A DNA stretch of 64,000 bases, from NCBI RefSeq assembly GCF_000621705.1, contig NZ_JHXO01000009.1:1-64000 (forward strand), written 5' to 3'. The stretch comes from Prolixibacter bellariivorans ATCC BAA-1284. GTDB lineage: Bacteria; Bacteroidota; Bacteroidia; Bacteroidales; Prolixibacteraceae. The notes beneath the pieces were generated by a model. That model did no database searches. It was not told the DNA's origin and saw only the letters and a program-made list of their open reading frames with translations. The position numbers and the translations under genes are program-made. This document shows, piece by piece, positions 1 through 8,664 of this stretch (position 1 is its first letter; each line of letters opens with the position of its first letter).

Positions 1-480
1 ACCCGCACACTCTCGCTGCGCACACCACTCCATTTATTTATATAGGCATTATACGAACGAAGGTAATATGTATCGTTCGCCGTAAACGTTTTCGTACCTG
101 AGCTGTTCGAGGTTGACATTCCCGTACTGTTGGTCTGCCAGTAGTATACCTCTCCGGACGGAGCCGATGGTTTGGTGGCCACCGTCTGACCGTCACTGTA
201 ACTAAATGTCGCGGCTACAGGCGTCGATGGCGTGTGATACACCCGCACACTCTCGCTGCGCACACCACTCCATTTGTTTATATAGGCATTGTACGAACGA
301 AGGTAATATGTACCGTTCGCCGTAAACGTTTTCGTACCTGAGCTGTTCGAGGTAGACATTCCCGTACTGTTGGTCTGCCAGTAGTATACCTCGTAAGCAG
401 GCGCTGACGGCTTGGTTAATACCGTCTGCCCGTCGCTGTAACTCACGATTGGAGCTGCTGGCGTTACCGGATCTTTATAC
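1..480. repeat. Two tandem 240-bp coding repeats
   Basis: Positions 1-240 and 241-480 are direct repeats in the same reading frame of the minus-strand gene (80 codons each). The first about 150 bp of each unit differ at only a handful of positions, while the last about 90 bp are more diverged. More copies may lie beyond the left edge. The unit encodes an Ig-like module with the pattern YYWQTNSTG then GTYYLRSYNAYINKWSG. Confidence 0.9.
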
Positions 481-1901
481 ACCGACACTTTTACACTGGA
501 AGTATAGACACTCCCGCAACCGCCGTTATCTGTCACCTGCCGACGATACCAGGTAGATTGTGTCAGGTTACCGGGCGAATAACTCACCGTATTGATATTA
601 TCAACAGGTGTCCAAGTACTATTATTGTTAGACTTCCACCATGTATATTTTAAATCTCCGGAACCTCCGGAAGCACTTTGCCCACTTAACGGATTGGGTT
701 TGCTGTTGTAGGATATATTCTGTGTCCCGCTGATACTGCCGGCCTTCAATTGCCCGTGAACCATGATCGCAACGCTGGGAGTATATTTCCGTTCGCAACC
801 ATCATAAACCTCCCTGCGGTAGTAATGGGTCGATGTCAGCTGTTCGGGTGGGCTATAGCTTGTTCCCGTGCCCCCGGTTGTGATATAGCTCCAGTTGCTG
901 TCATCTGTAGATACCTGCCATTTATACTGGTACTTACTTGAACCTGCGCCACCAGTGGGCAGAGAGCCGCTTTTTATTTCTCCGGCCAGGCTGTTGTAAC
1001 AAATCCAACGGGTTCCACTTATGCCGCCAGGCGACAGGGAAGCTGCCTGCTGCGTGATACTCGCACTCCCGGACATACCGGACTGACAGCCCTTGTCCGA
1101 AATGCCAATAATCGTATAATTACCTTTGGCTGTAAGTCCGTCCCAGGTCATCAAATCACCGGTGCCCGTCTTACTGCTTACCGCTGTCCCGTCCCGGTAC
1201 AATGTATAAGTCACATTTGTCTCACTGCTTATCAAATCAATACTCGCACTGGTGATACAGGGGGTCAGTATACCTCCGCCTCCAAAACTGAAAGAACCGG
1301 GGACCTGATTTACCGTAACGGTTGCCGAACCCATAATCTTACTTAATCCGCTTTTTGTGCCAACAACAATATAGGTACCCGCTTCTTTCTGCTTTCCAAA
1401 ATCCAAAGCCGCGCCGGTACCGGATAAAGTTCTGAGCGTTGTTTCTCCTTTACTTAACGTATAGCTAACGCCGGTCTCAGACCCGCTTATCCCTATATTA
1501 ACGCCTGAGCCGCCAGAACAATAACTCCCGCCACCGGTTACACCAAAACCTGCAATCTTAATACCATCTTGAGAAATAGCCACTCTCATCCCACTAACCA
1601 AAATTGTAGCGCTACGTGGTCCATCAGTTGTCGTGTTTGTCGGACATACAACAGTAAAGCCGGTTGAACCTACATCCTGGATTGACAGCCATGATGCCGA
1701 TTTAACTGCACTGTAAGTACAGGTTCTATCTGACTTCAATACCGAGATGTATTTTGAGCCTCCGCTAATGGGGAAACTTACTATTTGCGGAGACACCCCC
1801 ATAACACACTCATCAATTCCGGGTTGTGGTATTTGCCCGTATAATTCTGCATTCAAGGAAAGCAAGACAAGAAACAACAATATTACTTTTATTAATTTCA
1901 T
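1..1901 (-). CDS. Large secreted repeat protein, BACON plus Ig-like repeats (3' part beyond window edge)
   Basis: An open minus-strand frame runs without a stop from about 1901 to the left edge, so the C-terminal part is missing. A signal peptide opens it (MKLIKVILLFLVLL...YGQ). I prefer the ATG at 1901 over the ATG at 1925 because the hydrophobic segment then follows directly. Residues of roughly 30-110 read as a BACON domain (ending in a V-S-G-x-x-x-x-I-S-Q-D pattern), a fold common in Bacteroidota surface proteins. Next come several Cys- and Gly-rich Ig-like repeats with Y-x-W and W-Y-R-R-x-V-x-D signatures, then near-identical 80-residue repeats. It starts just after the stop of an RHS-type gene, so the two are probably co-transcribed. 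By analogy with such pairs, the missing end may carry DUF6443/RHS core repeats; that is inference. Confidence 0.8.
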   Translation of the reverse strand, partial: MKLIKVILLFLVLLSLNAELYGQIPQPGIDECVMGVSPQIVSFPISGGSKYISVLKSDRTCTYSAVKSASWLSIQDVGSTGFTVVCPTNTTTDGPRSATILVSGMRVAISQDGIKIAGFGVTGGGSYCSGGSGVNIGISGSETGVSYTLSKGETTLRTLSGTGAALDFGKQKEAGTYIVVGTKSGLSKIMGSATVTVNQVPGSFSFGGGGILTPCITSASIDLISSETNVTYTLYRDGTAVSSKTGTGDLMTWDGLTAKGNYTIIGISDKGCQSGMSGSASITQQAASLSPGGISGTRWICYNSLAGEIKSGSLPTGGAGSSKYQYKWQVSTDDSNWSYITTGGTGTSYSPPEQLTSTHYYRREVYDGCERKYTPSVAIMVHGQLKAGSISGTQNISYNSKPNPLSGQSASGGSGDLKYTWWKSNNNSTWTPVDNINTVSYSPGNLTQSTWYRRQVTDNGGCGSVYTSSVKVSVYKDPVTPAAPIVSYSDGQTVLTKPSAPAYEVYYWQTNSTGMSTSNSSGTKTFTANGTYYLRSYNAYINKWSGVRSESVRVYHTPSTPVAATFSYSDGQTVATKPSAPSGEVYYWQTNSTGMSTSNSSGTKTFTANDTYYLRSYNAYINKWSGVRSESVR

Positions 1902-1927
1902 TGGATCAAATTTTAATATAGCCATAA

Positions 1928-4900
1928 TTATGGGTGTGCATAGTGATACTTGTAATGCTGAACAATGTTCCCTTTCGAATCCCGGGTACTTTCCAAACGA
2001 CCGAAAGAATCATAGTTGTAATAGGTAGTCTGACCATTGGGATCGGTCATGGAGGTAATGCCCACCAGGGGCTGGTACGAATAGGTCGTCATCCTGGCAT
2101 CTTCGGGAAATACCCTGATTTCATCAAGCTTTTGCCCACTGGTTGTTATCGTGGAATTGTAGTTGACAATACCGCTGTAAATCCATTCTGAACCGGCCCA
2201 ATACCAGTAGCTCATCTTCAGGCCAACCGTCGATGGCGGTGAAAACTTGCCCGAAAATGAGAAGGTACCACTATTCAGTACTTTGGTGCCTGTTTTGGCC
2301 ATATTCAAATCTCCGTTGGTAAACGTTGTCCCGTCGTCTTCAAAACTGGTATAATAAACATATGCTGGCGAAGCATTGATTACTTCTGCAGTCATATAAC
2401 GGTCGTTATATCCCCACAGGTAACTGTGTAGAATTCCATCCTTTGTGAGCACTTCCAGCGGATTTCCGTTTGGTGAATAGCTCATTACCTGATCCTTCAT
2501 TACATATTCAGGTCCCGATGGAAAGCGCTCCAGTTCATAGGATTTGGATGGCATAATCAGCGTGGAACTTCCTGACTGATATTCTTTGAATTCAGTTTTA
2601 TAACCTGAAGTTACCACCGGACCGGTCAGAACGTCGGTTACCGTAGTGGTCTTTTCAAGAAGCGATGATATCATGTTCTGGTCAACCATTTCCTGTACGA
2701 CAGCCGGGGTTGTTCCGCTGCTGCTGATCTCCGGATACCCGAATCCTGTTTGTACAATCTTGCCGTCGCTTCCTTCTATTTGATATGAGATTAACTGGTT
2801 CCTGTCATTATAAATATATCCTTCGTCACGGCTGATGCTGTCTCCATCGTCTGAATAAGTAGTTACATATTTCGATGATAAAAGAGATGTACCGATGATG
2901 TTGGTTTTTCCGGTAAAAAAGGTACCAATGTTGGCGTATCGGGGATACATGTCGGTTGGATAAGGATTGGTATTCACATAATCCACTGAACTGAAAGTTT
3001 GATAGCTCCATCCGTCCATTTCTTTTCGAACCAATGCATAGTCCTGCCCGTCGAACCGGTAGTCGTCCTTTTCTACTAAATTATCATAATGATATCGCTC
3101 AGATTCGTAAGACAACACATTACCATAATACCGTGGCGATTCGAAAAAAGCAATGTTACCGGCCATATCATGCCCCCAGATATCATACCGGTAAACCGTC
3201 TTTCCAACGGTCTTTTCCGGCGTATAATTATTCCCTTCTCCAATACTGCCGTAGAATACTGTTACCTCCGGATATACTACCGGAGGCCTTCCATTTAACA
3301 CCCTGCGGAAATTCAGGGCACTGAAACTGCATATCCATTTCCACTCTTCACTGGCAAAATACATGTCGTTAAACGGATTGCTAAATGCGGTGTGTTCTCC
3401 GGACGGTGACAGGCCAAGGATCATATTCCGCAAAGGAAAGGTAAACGGAGAATAAGCACTTGGAAAAAAGTACGTGTAATTCATGTAGGTGAGTATATTC
3501 GGATCGACAACCGCTTCACCGAGCCCCGTGTGAATGTTGGGATAATTCTCAGCATTGGAATCATAGCCGTTAGCCGGATCGTAACCTTCACCGTAGGCTT
3601 TTCCATACCGAAAATCCTTCTCGCCTGCCTGGTGCCCGTCCAAAGTATAATTGGTTATTTTCTTTATTCTGAAACCGGCGGCATTGGCCACAACTCGTTT
3701 ATCTCTATCGTATATGTAGCTACCGTCGGCATCTGTTGAGGTCAAAAACTTATGGTTCTCAAATTCAAAATCGGTATACCCTCCTGTGGGATAAGTCAAA
3801 CGGGAAAGCACACCATGGCTCTCAGGAGTAGCAGGCTGACGGGTATTAAAGCTCGTTGTCGATAATTTAATCTTATCATAGGGGCAAACATCCTGAGATA
3901 ATTTTGTAATCTGCATTGCCTTGCCCGAAGAAAAGAAATAAGGTATATCATCAACATCAAACTCCACAAACAAATTAAGGTTCCCCACCTGGCCGTTGTC
4001 AGGATAGTCATTTAAATAGCCCCAATGATCGGTACCTCTGAATATGTAACTTGTATTGTTGTAAGCGCATTTATATACCTGTTTAGAGCCTGGCGAATCA
4101 GTTCCTTTTATTGTCACACTATCCAGTTTAGCTAACGGGACTGTAACTGTGCCATAATATCCGGTTACATTTTCCTTGCTCATCGCCAGGTCGATTTCCC
4201 GTATCAAAGCCGAATTCTCCCGGATTCGAATTCTACGGACATAGTTATAGGTGGTTGTCGAACTACTGTTCTGATAGACTAAAACAATGCTGGTATTCCC
4301 GTAATTGATCGATGAAAGAAGTTTCATTTGGTAAGTGTATGGCTGGTAATCGGGAAGGTCATGAAGCGAAGAGCCATGAACAAGAGAGTAGTTACCCGAA
4401 GGAGCGACTTGATCGACAACGGCGATTCCCGGTTCTTTAAAGGTGGATGCATAGTTTCTTATATTGTAACTGTAGGTGAAGATTATAGGTTCCGGAGAAT
4501 AAGGTAAATCAATCCGGGTGAGCTGCCATGAGACATAACTTCCGTTATACGCTCCCCCGGTTTGATAAGGTGTATCGCTGCCCGCAAAAGTGTATTTCAC
4601 CCCGTTTTCATCTATAACTGTAAATGATTCAATATTGCCGGTTGTATAGCTACACGATATTTTTACATGCTGTTTGCCCGATATAGTATATGCCAACTGA
4701 CCATCTCTCCTGTCGATAACAAAGTCGAATGACCGGCCATCAGGCAGCTTGGCATTAAACTTATCATGGGCATAATTGTAGTTGGTCAGGCATGTAGGAC
4801 AATCGGAATAGTAGTCGGAAAAATGCTGCGTTTCGATATTAAAATTTCTCCATTCATCCGGAACATACTCAATCGTTCTCGATATGCAACTGTTAACAGA

Positions 4901-5200
4901 AAGCCCCCAGCCATACCCAAAAACGTCATAGTTGTATCCGGGCTTGAGGGGAGACGGGTAATACTGTAAAGTAACAGGCAACTTATATCCCCTGTCATTT
5001 ATCATATAAAGCGGAAGGGAGATATCGGGTATCCCTGTTGAATAATTGATGTCAATGTCCCCATATCGTCGAATGGCTGTTGCCTGGGGCGAAGTTGGTA
5101 TTGACGGAGACAGGGTTTGAATATCCTGTCCGTCCAGTGTAATGACACTGCATACAAACAATATCATCAATACGTTAGTTTTGATAATTTTTATTAGCAT
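1928..5200 (-). CDS. RHS/YD-repeat type secreted protein
   Basis: This 1090-residue protein has an N-terminal signal peptide (hydrophobic to about residue 24, ending ITLDGQ). It continues with the module that opens many Bacteroidota RHS-like proteins (Y-G-D-I-D-I-N-Y-S-T-G-I-P-D-I-S-L-P-L, residues about 45-65). The middle is Tyr/Gly-rich beta structure. The C-terminus ends in YD-repeat sequence (DPNGQTTYYNYDSFGRLEST). RHS/YD proteins form large beta-shells around C-terminal effectors or act as surface proteins. Here the protein stops right after the YD motif and shows no toxin domain, and the next gene starts almost immediately (22-27 bp to its preferred ATG). The two genes may act as a split pair at the cell surface. 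The family call is firm; the function is not known. Confidence 0.85.
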   Translation of the reverse strand: MLIKIIKTNVLMILFVCSVITLDGQDIQTLSPSIPTSPQATAIRRYGDIDINYSTGIPDISLPLYMINDRGYKLPVTLQYYPSPLKPGYNYDVFGYGWGLSVNSCISRTIEYVPDEWRNFNIETQHFSDYYSDCPTCLTNYNYAHDKFNAKLPDGRSFDFVIDRRDGQLAYTISGKQHVKISCSYTTGNIESFTVIDENGVKYTFAGSDTPYQTGGAYNGSYVSWQLTRIDLPYSPEPIIFTYSYNIRNYASTFKEPGIAVVDQVAPSGNYSLVHGSSLHDLPDYQPYTYQMKLLSSINYGNTSIVLVYQNSSSTTTYNYVRRIRIRENSALIREIDLAMSKENVTGYYGTVTVPLAKLDSVTIKGTDSPGSKQVYKCAYNNTSYIFRGTDHWGYLNDYPDNGQVGNLNLFVEFDVDDIPYFFSSGKAMQITKLSQDVCPYDKIKLSTTSFNTRQPATPESHGVLSRLTYPTGGYTDFEFENHKFLTSTDADGSYIYDRDKRVVANAAGFRIKKITNYTLDGHQAGEKDFRYGKAYGEGYDPANGYDSNAENYPNIHTGLGEAVVDPNILTYMNYTYFFPSAYSPFTFPLRNMILGLSPSGEHTAFSNPFNDMYFASEEWKWICSFSALNFRRVLNGRPPVVYPEVTVFYGSIGEGNNYTPEKTVGKTVYRYDIWGHDMAGNIAFFESPRYYGNVLSYESERYHYDNLVEKDDYRFDGQDYALVRKEMDGWSYQTFSSVDYVNTNPYPTDMYPRYANIGTFFTGKTNIIGTSLLSSKYVTTYSDDGDSISRDEGYIYNDRNQLISYQIEGSDGKIVQTGFGYPEISSSGTTPAVVQEMVDQNMISSLLEKTTTVTDVLTGPVVTSGYKTEFKEYQSGSSTLIMPSKSYELERFPSGPEYVMKDQVMSYSPNGNPLEVLTKDGILHSYLWGYNDRYMTAEVINASPAYVYYTSFEDDGTTFTNGDLNMAKTGTKVLNSGTFSFSGKFSPPSTVGLKMSYWYWAGSEWIYSGIVNYNSTITTSGQKLDEIRVFPEDARMTTYSYQPLVGITSMTDPNGQTTYYNYDSFGRLESTRDSKGNIVQHYKYHYAHP

Positions 5201-5281
5201 AAATTTTTCATTTTAAACATCAAATCGACTGAGTTTGGTTATTACAATTCTGTTATGTAACATAAAAGAGTCTTAATTCCT

Positions 5282-5297
5282 GATCCTTATAAGGATC
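5282..5297. other. Perfect 16-bp palindrome GATCCTTATAAGGATC
   Basis: A perfect inverted repeat lies between the DUF4469 gene and the RHS gene, about 80 bp upstream of the RHS start codon. It could be a regulator binding site for the RHS operon or part of a transcript end. No T-run follows on either strand, which argues against a simple terminator. Confidence 0.45.
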
Positions 5298-5365
5298 GGC
5301 GACGGGTAGTTGTAACTTCCCGTTCCGGATACCGAATAAGGGCATGCAACGCCGGCAGGAGGCTG

Positions 5366-6094
5366 TTAACCTCCTACCACGGCAATATCAGCATCCAGCC
5401 GGCCGGATGACAGATCCTTATGACCTTTCATTATCGCCCGTACTTCCACATGATAATCGCCTGCTGCCAGGGCCGGAGCCAGGAAATGTAGTTCGCCGGG
5501 TTTGTTCAGCGAAATCACCTCCACACGGGTTTCGGTGGCATCGTTGGCAATGAAGAAGATGCCCTGTGCCGGGTCCGAAGCATCGTACTTGAGGTAACTG
5601 CCCCGCAACGTAGCCAATCCGGCTGAGGTGAGCTGGTCGTTCACACTACCCGTAGCCGCATCGACCAACTGATCGATAACCGGGCCGGCCTTTTCTCCGC
5701 GCACCTTCTGGGTCTTCACTGAATCCATCACTTTACGCAGTTCCACACCCGGGCTCAGGTTGAACCGGATGCTGTGACGTGAGGGATCGAACGAGTCGTC
5801 GAGCCCGTTGAATACTCCTTTGATGCTCATGTTCAGGTTAAATACGGGAGTGGTAATGTTATTGCCCAGGGCAGCCTGTTCGCAAATCACTTCCCTCTCC
5901 ATTTTCAGTACCGCCATAATATCGGTGGCGGTGAGCGTAGAGCCCCGTTTCAGCATTAATTGGATAATCGCCTCCTGGTCGAGGCTGATGGCATTGGTGG
6001 TTACTGCCATGTAGTCGTTGGGATCGCTTGTCAGATGGTTCTCAAATAAAGCGTAGTTCAATACATCATTCTCCATGATAGGTTGTTTGGTCAT
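5366..6094 (-). CDS. HU-like DNA-binding protein with DUF4469 domain
   Basis: This is a 242-residue cytosolic protein. Residues about 7-125 match the Bacteroidota HU/IHF-like N-terminal domain (MENDVLNYALFENHL, then DPNDYMAVTTNA, and NITTPVFNLNMSIKGVF). Residues about 135-235 match DUF4469, a C-terminal beta domain. An earlier residue-1 start (MTKQPIM) or Met7 is possible. Proteins of this family are thought to bind DNA; the role of DUF4469 is not known. The gene stands alone with its own structured leader (6132-6181). A small inverted repeat, AGGAGG...CCTCCT, overlaps its stop codon. Confidence 0.85.
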   Translation of the reverse strand: MTKQPIMENDVLNYALFENHLTSDPNDYMAVTTNAISLDQEAIIQLMLKRGSTLTATDIMAVLKMEREVICEQAALGNNITTPVFNLNMSIKGVFNGLDDSFDPSRHSIRFNLSPGVELRKVMDSVKTQKVRGEKAGPVIDQLVDAATGSVNDQLTSAGLATLRGSYLKYDASDPAQGIFFIANDATETRVEVISLNKPGELHFLAPALAAGDYHVEVRAIMKGHKDLSSGRLDADIAVVGG

Positions 6095-6131
6095 TTGTTT
6101 ATGCCAGTTGCCAGAAACGATCTCCCGGAAA

Positions 6132-6181
6132 GATTTTTCAGTCTTTTTACCCCTGCCCTGAAGGGTAAATCCTGAAAAATC
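6132..6181 (-). promoter_or_regulatory. Nested inverted repeat in the leader of the DUF4469 gene
   Basis: The outer arms GATTTTTCAG (6132-6141) and CTGAAAAATC (6172-6181) are perfect 10-bp complements. Inside them TTTACCC (6146-6152) and GGGTAAA (6163-6169) form a perfect 7-bp stem. The element lies 38-87 bp upstream of the start codon at 6094, so it would form a long two-part hairpin in the 5' leader or a cruciform operator. No matching family was recognised. Confidence 0.55.
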
Positions 6182-6475
6182 AAATTTCCCTTTAAACTCC
6201 GAATTTCTGCAGGCAAAGCAGGAAACGGGATTTTTTCTGATTCCGATTCGTTTCAGACAACAGTTTGGTTAAAACAGTTTGGTATATCCTTCGCCGAAGG
6301 AAAACAGATTTCCTTCTATCCGCGAAAGTTTTGAGAGGACGCGATTATTGGAACGTTGGAGATATACACGTTTCTCCGGTATCCCAATAACCGGTTAGGT
6401 AGCATTACAATGAAATTGGGTGAACCGCTGATAGGCAGTTCATGGTCGGATGGAGACTTTTAACTTACTTTTTCA

Positions 6476-6483
6476 TATCTTTG
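6476..6483 (+). promoter_or_regulatory. Bacteroidota -7 box TATCTTTG
   Basis: This is an exact match to the TAnnTTTG -7 element of the Bacteroidota primary sigma factor. The -33 TTTG partner is not evident at the expected distance. It sits just before a short transcript-sized segment that ends in a perfect terminator. Confidence 0.5.
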
Positions 6484-6489
6484 AGGTTT

Positions 6490-6556
6490 AGCGGGAACTG
6501 CTATTCCCGGTGAATAAATTAAAGGTTGGCCCTCCGGTTTTCCGGAGGGCCTTTTT
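6490..6556 (+). ncRNA. Candidate small RNA of about 65-70 nt
   Basis: A consensus -7 box at 6476-6483 predicts a transcript start near 6490. The segment holds a first hairpin (GGGAA...TTCCC, about 6493-6508), an unstructured A-rich linker, and a second hairpin that is a perfect intrinsic terminator. No start codon with a useful reading frame lies inside, and the nearest downstream gene starts more than 500 bp away. No known Rfam family was recognised. Confidence 0.4.
6528..6556 (+). terminator. Perfect rho-independent terminator
   Basis: GGCCCTCCGG (6528-6537), a TTTT loop, and CCGGAGGGCC (6542-6551) form a perfect 10-bp GC-rich stem followed by five T. No protein gene ends just upstream on this strand, which is why a small RNA is proposed. 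Confidence 0.9.
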
Positions 6557-7083
6557 ATCCGTTGTTTCGTTATCCCTAAGCATAAGTCCAACTATCTGGC
6601 AAACTACATACCCCCATCACTTTCTTCATTGAAGAGTAACAGATATAAACCTTAGCCTAAAAGCAAAGGGACATCAATTATATGTGATTCGTGGCCGCTT
6701 ATAAAAACAGTAGCTGTAAGAACAATCTTTTCATTTCTTCAGAGTTAAAACTGAAACAGGTTAAACAAATTGGTTGTTTGAATACGTTTATGGCGGGTAA
6801 AAGCAGCAAGGTGGGCATGGCCATTAACATATTACACTTATTAATACCTAAAATAACCTATTGGTTACCCCCTTTTTTCGATTAATTTCTGTTAAACACC
6901 AAGACAATAGTTACTCCTGAATTCTACTCAACTATTTCACTGCATTTTATCCCAACAGAGTATCATTAACTGAAAATCTTCTTCAATTAAAAGACCGCAC
7001 TGTCTTAATAAAAGATACTTTCCCAACTGAACCATTCCCCCTAAAAACCGTTGACTTATTCTAACCATTGGGAGGATAGCCAA
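6557..7083. other. Intergenic stretch upstream of pheA
   Basis: About 530 bp with no convincing gene. A 64-codon frame at 6691-6885 lacks any recognisable features. No consensus promoter for pheA was found; a purine-rich GGGAGG lies about 10 bp before its start codon. Confidence 0.5.
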
Positions 7084-7926
7084 ATGAAAAAGATTGCAAC
7101 CCTAGGCCCGAAAGGAACCTATTCGGACAAAGCCACCCAAATATTCAGAACGCAGTTGAATGATGGATATGAGATCGACTATTATCCTTCCATCAAAAAA
7201 GTACTGAATGCCATTGGTAAAACATGCGATTACGGAGTGTTGCCCATTGAAAACCTAACGGAAGGCTTTGTATCCATTGTACTCGACTACCTGGTAGCGT
7301 CCGAATTAAAAATAGCTGCAGAAGTAATGCTGCCCATACGCTTTTCGTTTGTTGGAAAAGCTACAAGTATGAAAAACCTGAAGCGTTTGTACGTTCAGTT
7401 TGTTGCCAAAGGACAATGTGCCGATTTCATTGATTCGCTGGAAAACGTGGAAATCATTACAACACAAAGCAACATGGAATCACTCGAAAAAGTAAAGGAG
7501 AGCACCAATGCCGATGGAGCCATCGTGCCTTCCGATTCCTATACCGAAACCGAGTTTCCCCTGGTAATTGAAAACGTAAACGATTATCCCAACAATGCCA
7601 CCCGCTTTCTGGCTTTCTCAAACAATGCCTCACCCGATGCATATTCCCCCGGGGAAAATCACAAAACTTCGCTAATCGTAATTGACGATAACGACCGGGC
7701 CGGATTACTGGAAGGCATCCTCTCCTCCTTCGCTAAACGGAACATCAACCTCACCTCCATTGTCTCGCGCCCAACCGGTCAGGCATTTGGTAAGTACCAT
7801 TTCTTCATCGATTTTGAAGGACACACCCAGGAAGAGCAAGTCACCGCCGCATTGGATGAGATAAAAACGATGAACAAAGTAAAAGTGCTTGGCTCCTATT
7901 CGAAATCGGACATTATGAAAAGGTAA
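7084..7926 (+). CDS. pheA: Prephenate dehydratase (divergent), PDT plus ACT domains
   Basis: The enzyme converts prephenate to phenylpyruvate in phenylalanine synthesis. The start ATG at 7084 is chosen because MKKIATLGPKGTYSDKA aligns with the family N-terminus and GGGAGG precedes it; an upstream in-frame ATG at 7051 adds 11 unlikely residues. The PDT domain covers about residues 1-180, with P-I-E-N near 58 and the catalytic T-R-F (NNATRFLAF) near 172. The ACT domain follows from about 199, with D-R-A-G-L-L and V-S-R-P in place of the usual GAL and ESRP motifs that bind Phe. The usual H-P-Q-A segment reads QFVAK here. It stands alone, not with aspC/aroF/tyrA genes, so it may be a second paralogue or have altered feedback control. 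Confidence 0.85.
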   Translation: MKKIATLGPKGTYSDKATQIFRTQLNDGYEIDYYPSIKKVLNAIGKTCDYGVLPIENLTEGFVSIVLDYLVASELKIAAEVMLPIRFSFVGKATSMKNLKRLYVQFVAKGQCADFIDSLENVEIITTQSNMESLEKVKESTNADGAIVPSDSYTETEFPLVIENVNDYPNNATRFLAFSNNASPDAYSPGENHKTSLIVIDDNDRAGLLEGILSSFAKRNINLTSIVSRPTGQAFGKYHFFIDFEGHTQEEQVTAALDEIKTMNKVKVLGSYSKSDIMKR

Positions 7927-8121
7927 TCGTGTTACATGTCTAAATCTGTTTGAATTCCCTTATGAAACAATCTTGAAAACATAAAATTCGTTTTCACATT
8001 ATGATTCGAATCCATTACTTTTATATGCTAAGGGAATAAAGGGGAACAAGCACACTAAACATTTCTCAGCGAGAAAATGCAGGTTCACCGGCAAATCAAA
8101 TTTGTAGAGAACGAATTCCAG

Positions 8122-8664
8122 ATGAGCATTCTGAATAAACGAAATATAGTCCTGTTATTCTGTCTTCTAACATTCTCCGGAATGGCTTATGGTCAGACGA
8201 ATCCGCTTGAACGACTCAATTTTCTAATCGGAGACTGGAGTGGTACCGGGAAAGGATACAATGATGCAACATCGAAAGTGGAGATTTCCTTTTACTACAT
8301 CATGCAGGGAAAATTCATCGGGATGGATGCGGAATCGAGATTTGCTCCTGCCGGGAAGAACGAGAAAGGCCAGTTTCACCAGGAAAAAGGTTTTTTCAGT
8401 TATGACGAGGATCGAAAACTGATTATTTATCGTCAGTTTAGCAACGATGGCTATGTTAACCAATACTACCTAAACGACACCATCTCTACAGCCCGCACCC
8501 TCGTTTTCGACACAGAAAACACCGAGAATTTCGTTCCCAAAGGAAAAGCCAGGTGGATTATCCAAAAAGAAGGTGAGCATCAGCTTAGTATTTCATTCAA
8601 TGTAGCTTTCCCAAAGCAGGAGTTTGTCAATTTTGGCTCGCAACAATTGACGAAGAATCGATAA
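8122..8664 (+). CDS. Exported lipocalin/nitrobindin-like protein, apparently frameshifted near its end
   Basis: The start at 8122 (MSILNKRNIVLLFCLL...YGQ) gives a clean signal peptide; an upstream ATG at 8077 adds 15 residues ahead of it. The mature part opens with NFLIGDWSGTGKGY, resembling the start of small heme- or lipid-binding beta-barrels of the nitrobindin/FABP type, but this assignment is weak. The frame ends GSQQLTKNR at 8664. Adding one T to the TTTT run at 8631-8634 would let the frame continue as NFWLATIDEESIKETEYFL...RLKS and stop at 8702, which looks more protein-like. A homopolymer frameshift, real or from sequencing, is therefore likely. Confidence 0.65.
   Translation: MSILNKRNIVLLFCLLTFSGMAYGQTNPLERLNFLIGDWSGTGKGYNDATSKVEISFYYIMQGKFIGMDAESRFAPAGKNEKGQFHQEKGFFSYDEDRKLIIYRQFSNDGYVNQYYLNDTISTARTLVFDTENTENFVPKGKARWIIQKEGEHQLSISFNVAFPKQEFVNFGSQQLTKNR

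Noticed and set aside
5200-5365. Toxin or immunity gene next to the RHS protein
   Set aside because: The 165-bp gap has no suitable frame; any effector would lie past the left edge instead.
6691-6885. 64-codon frame upstream of pheA
   Set aside because: No start-site features, no family and unlike real protein composition.
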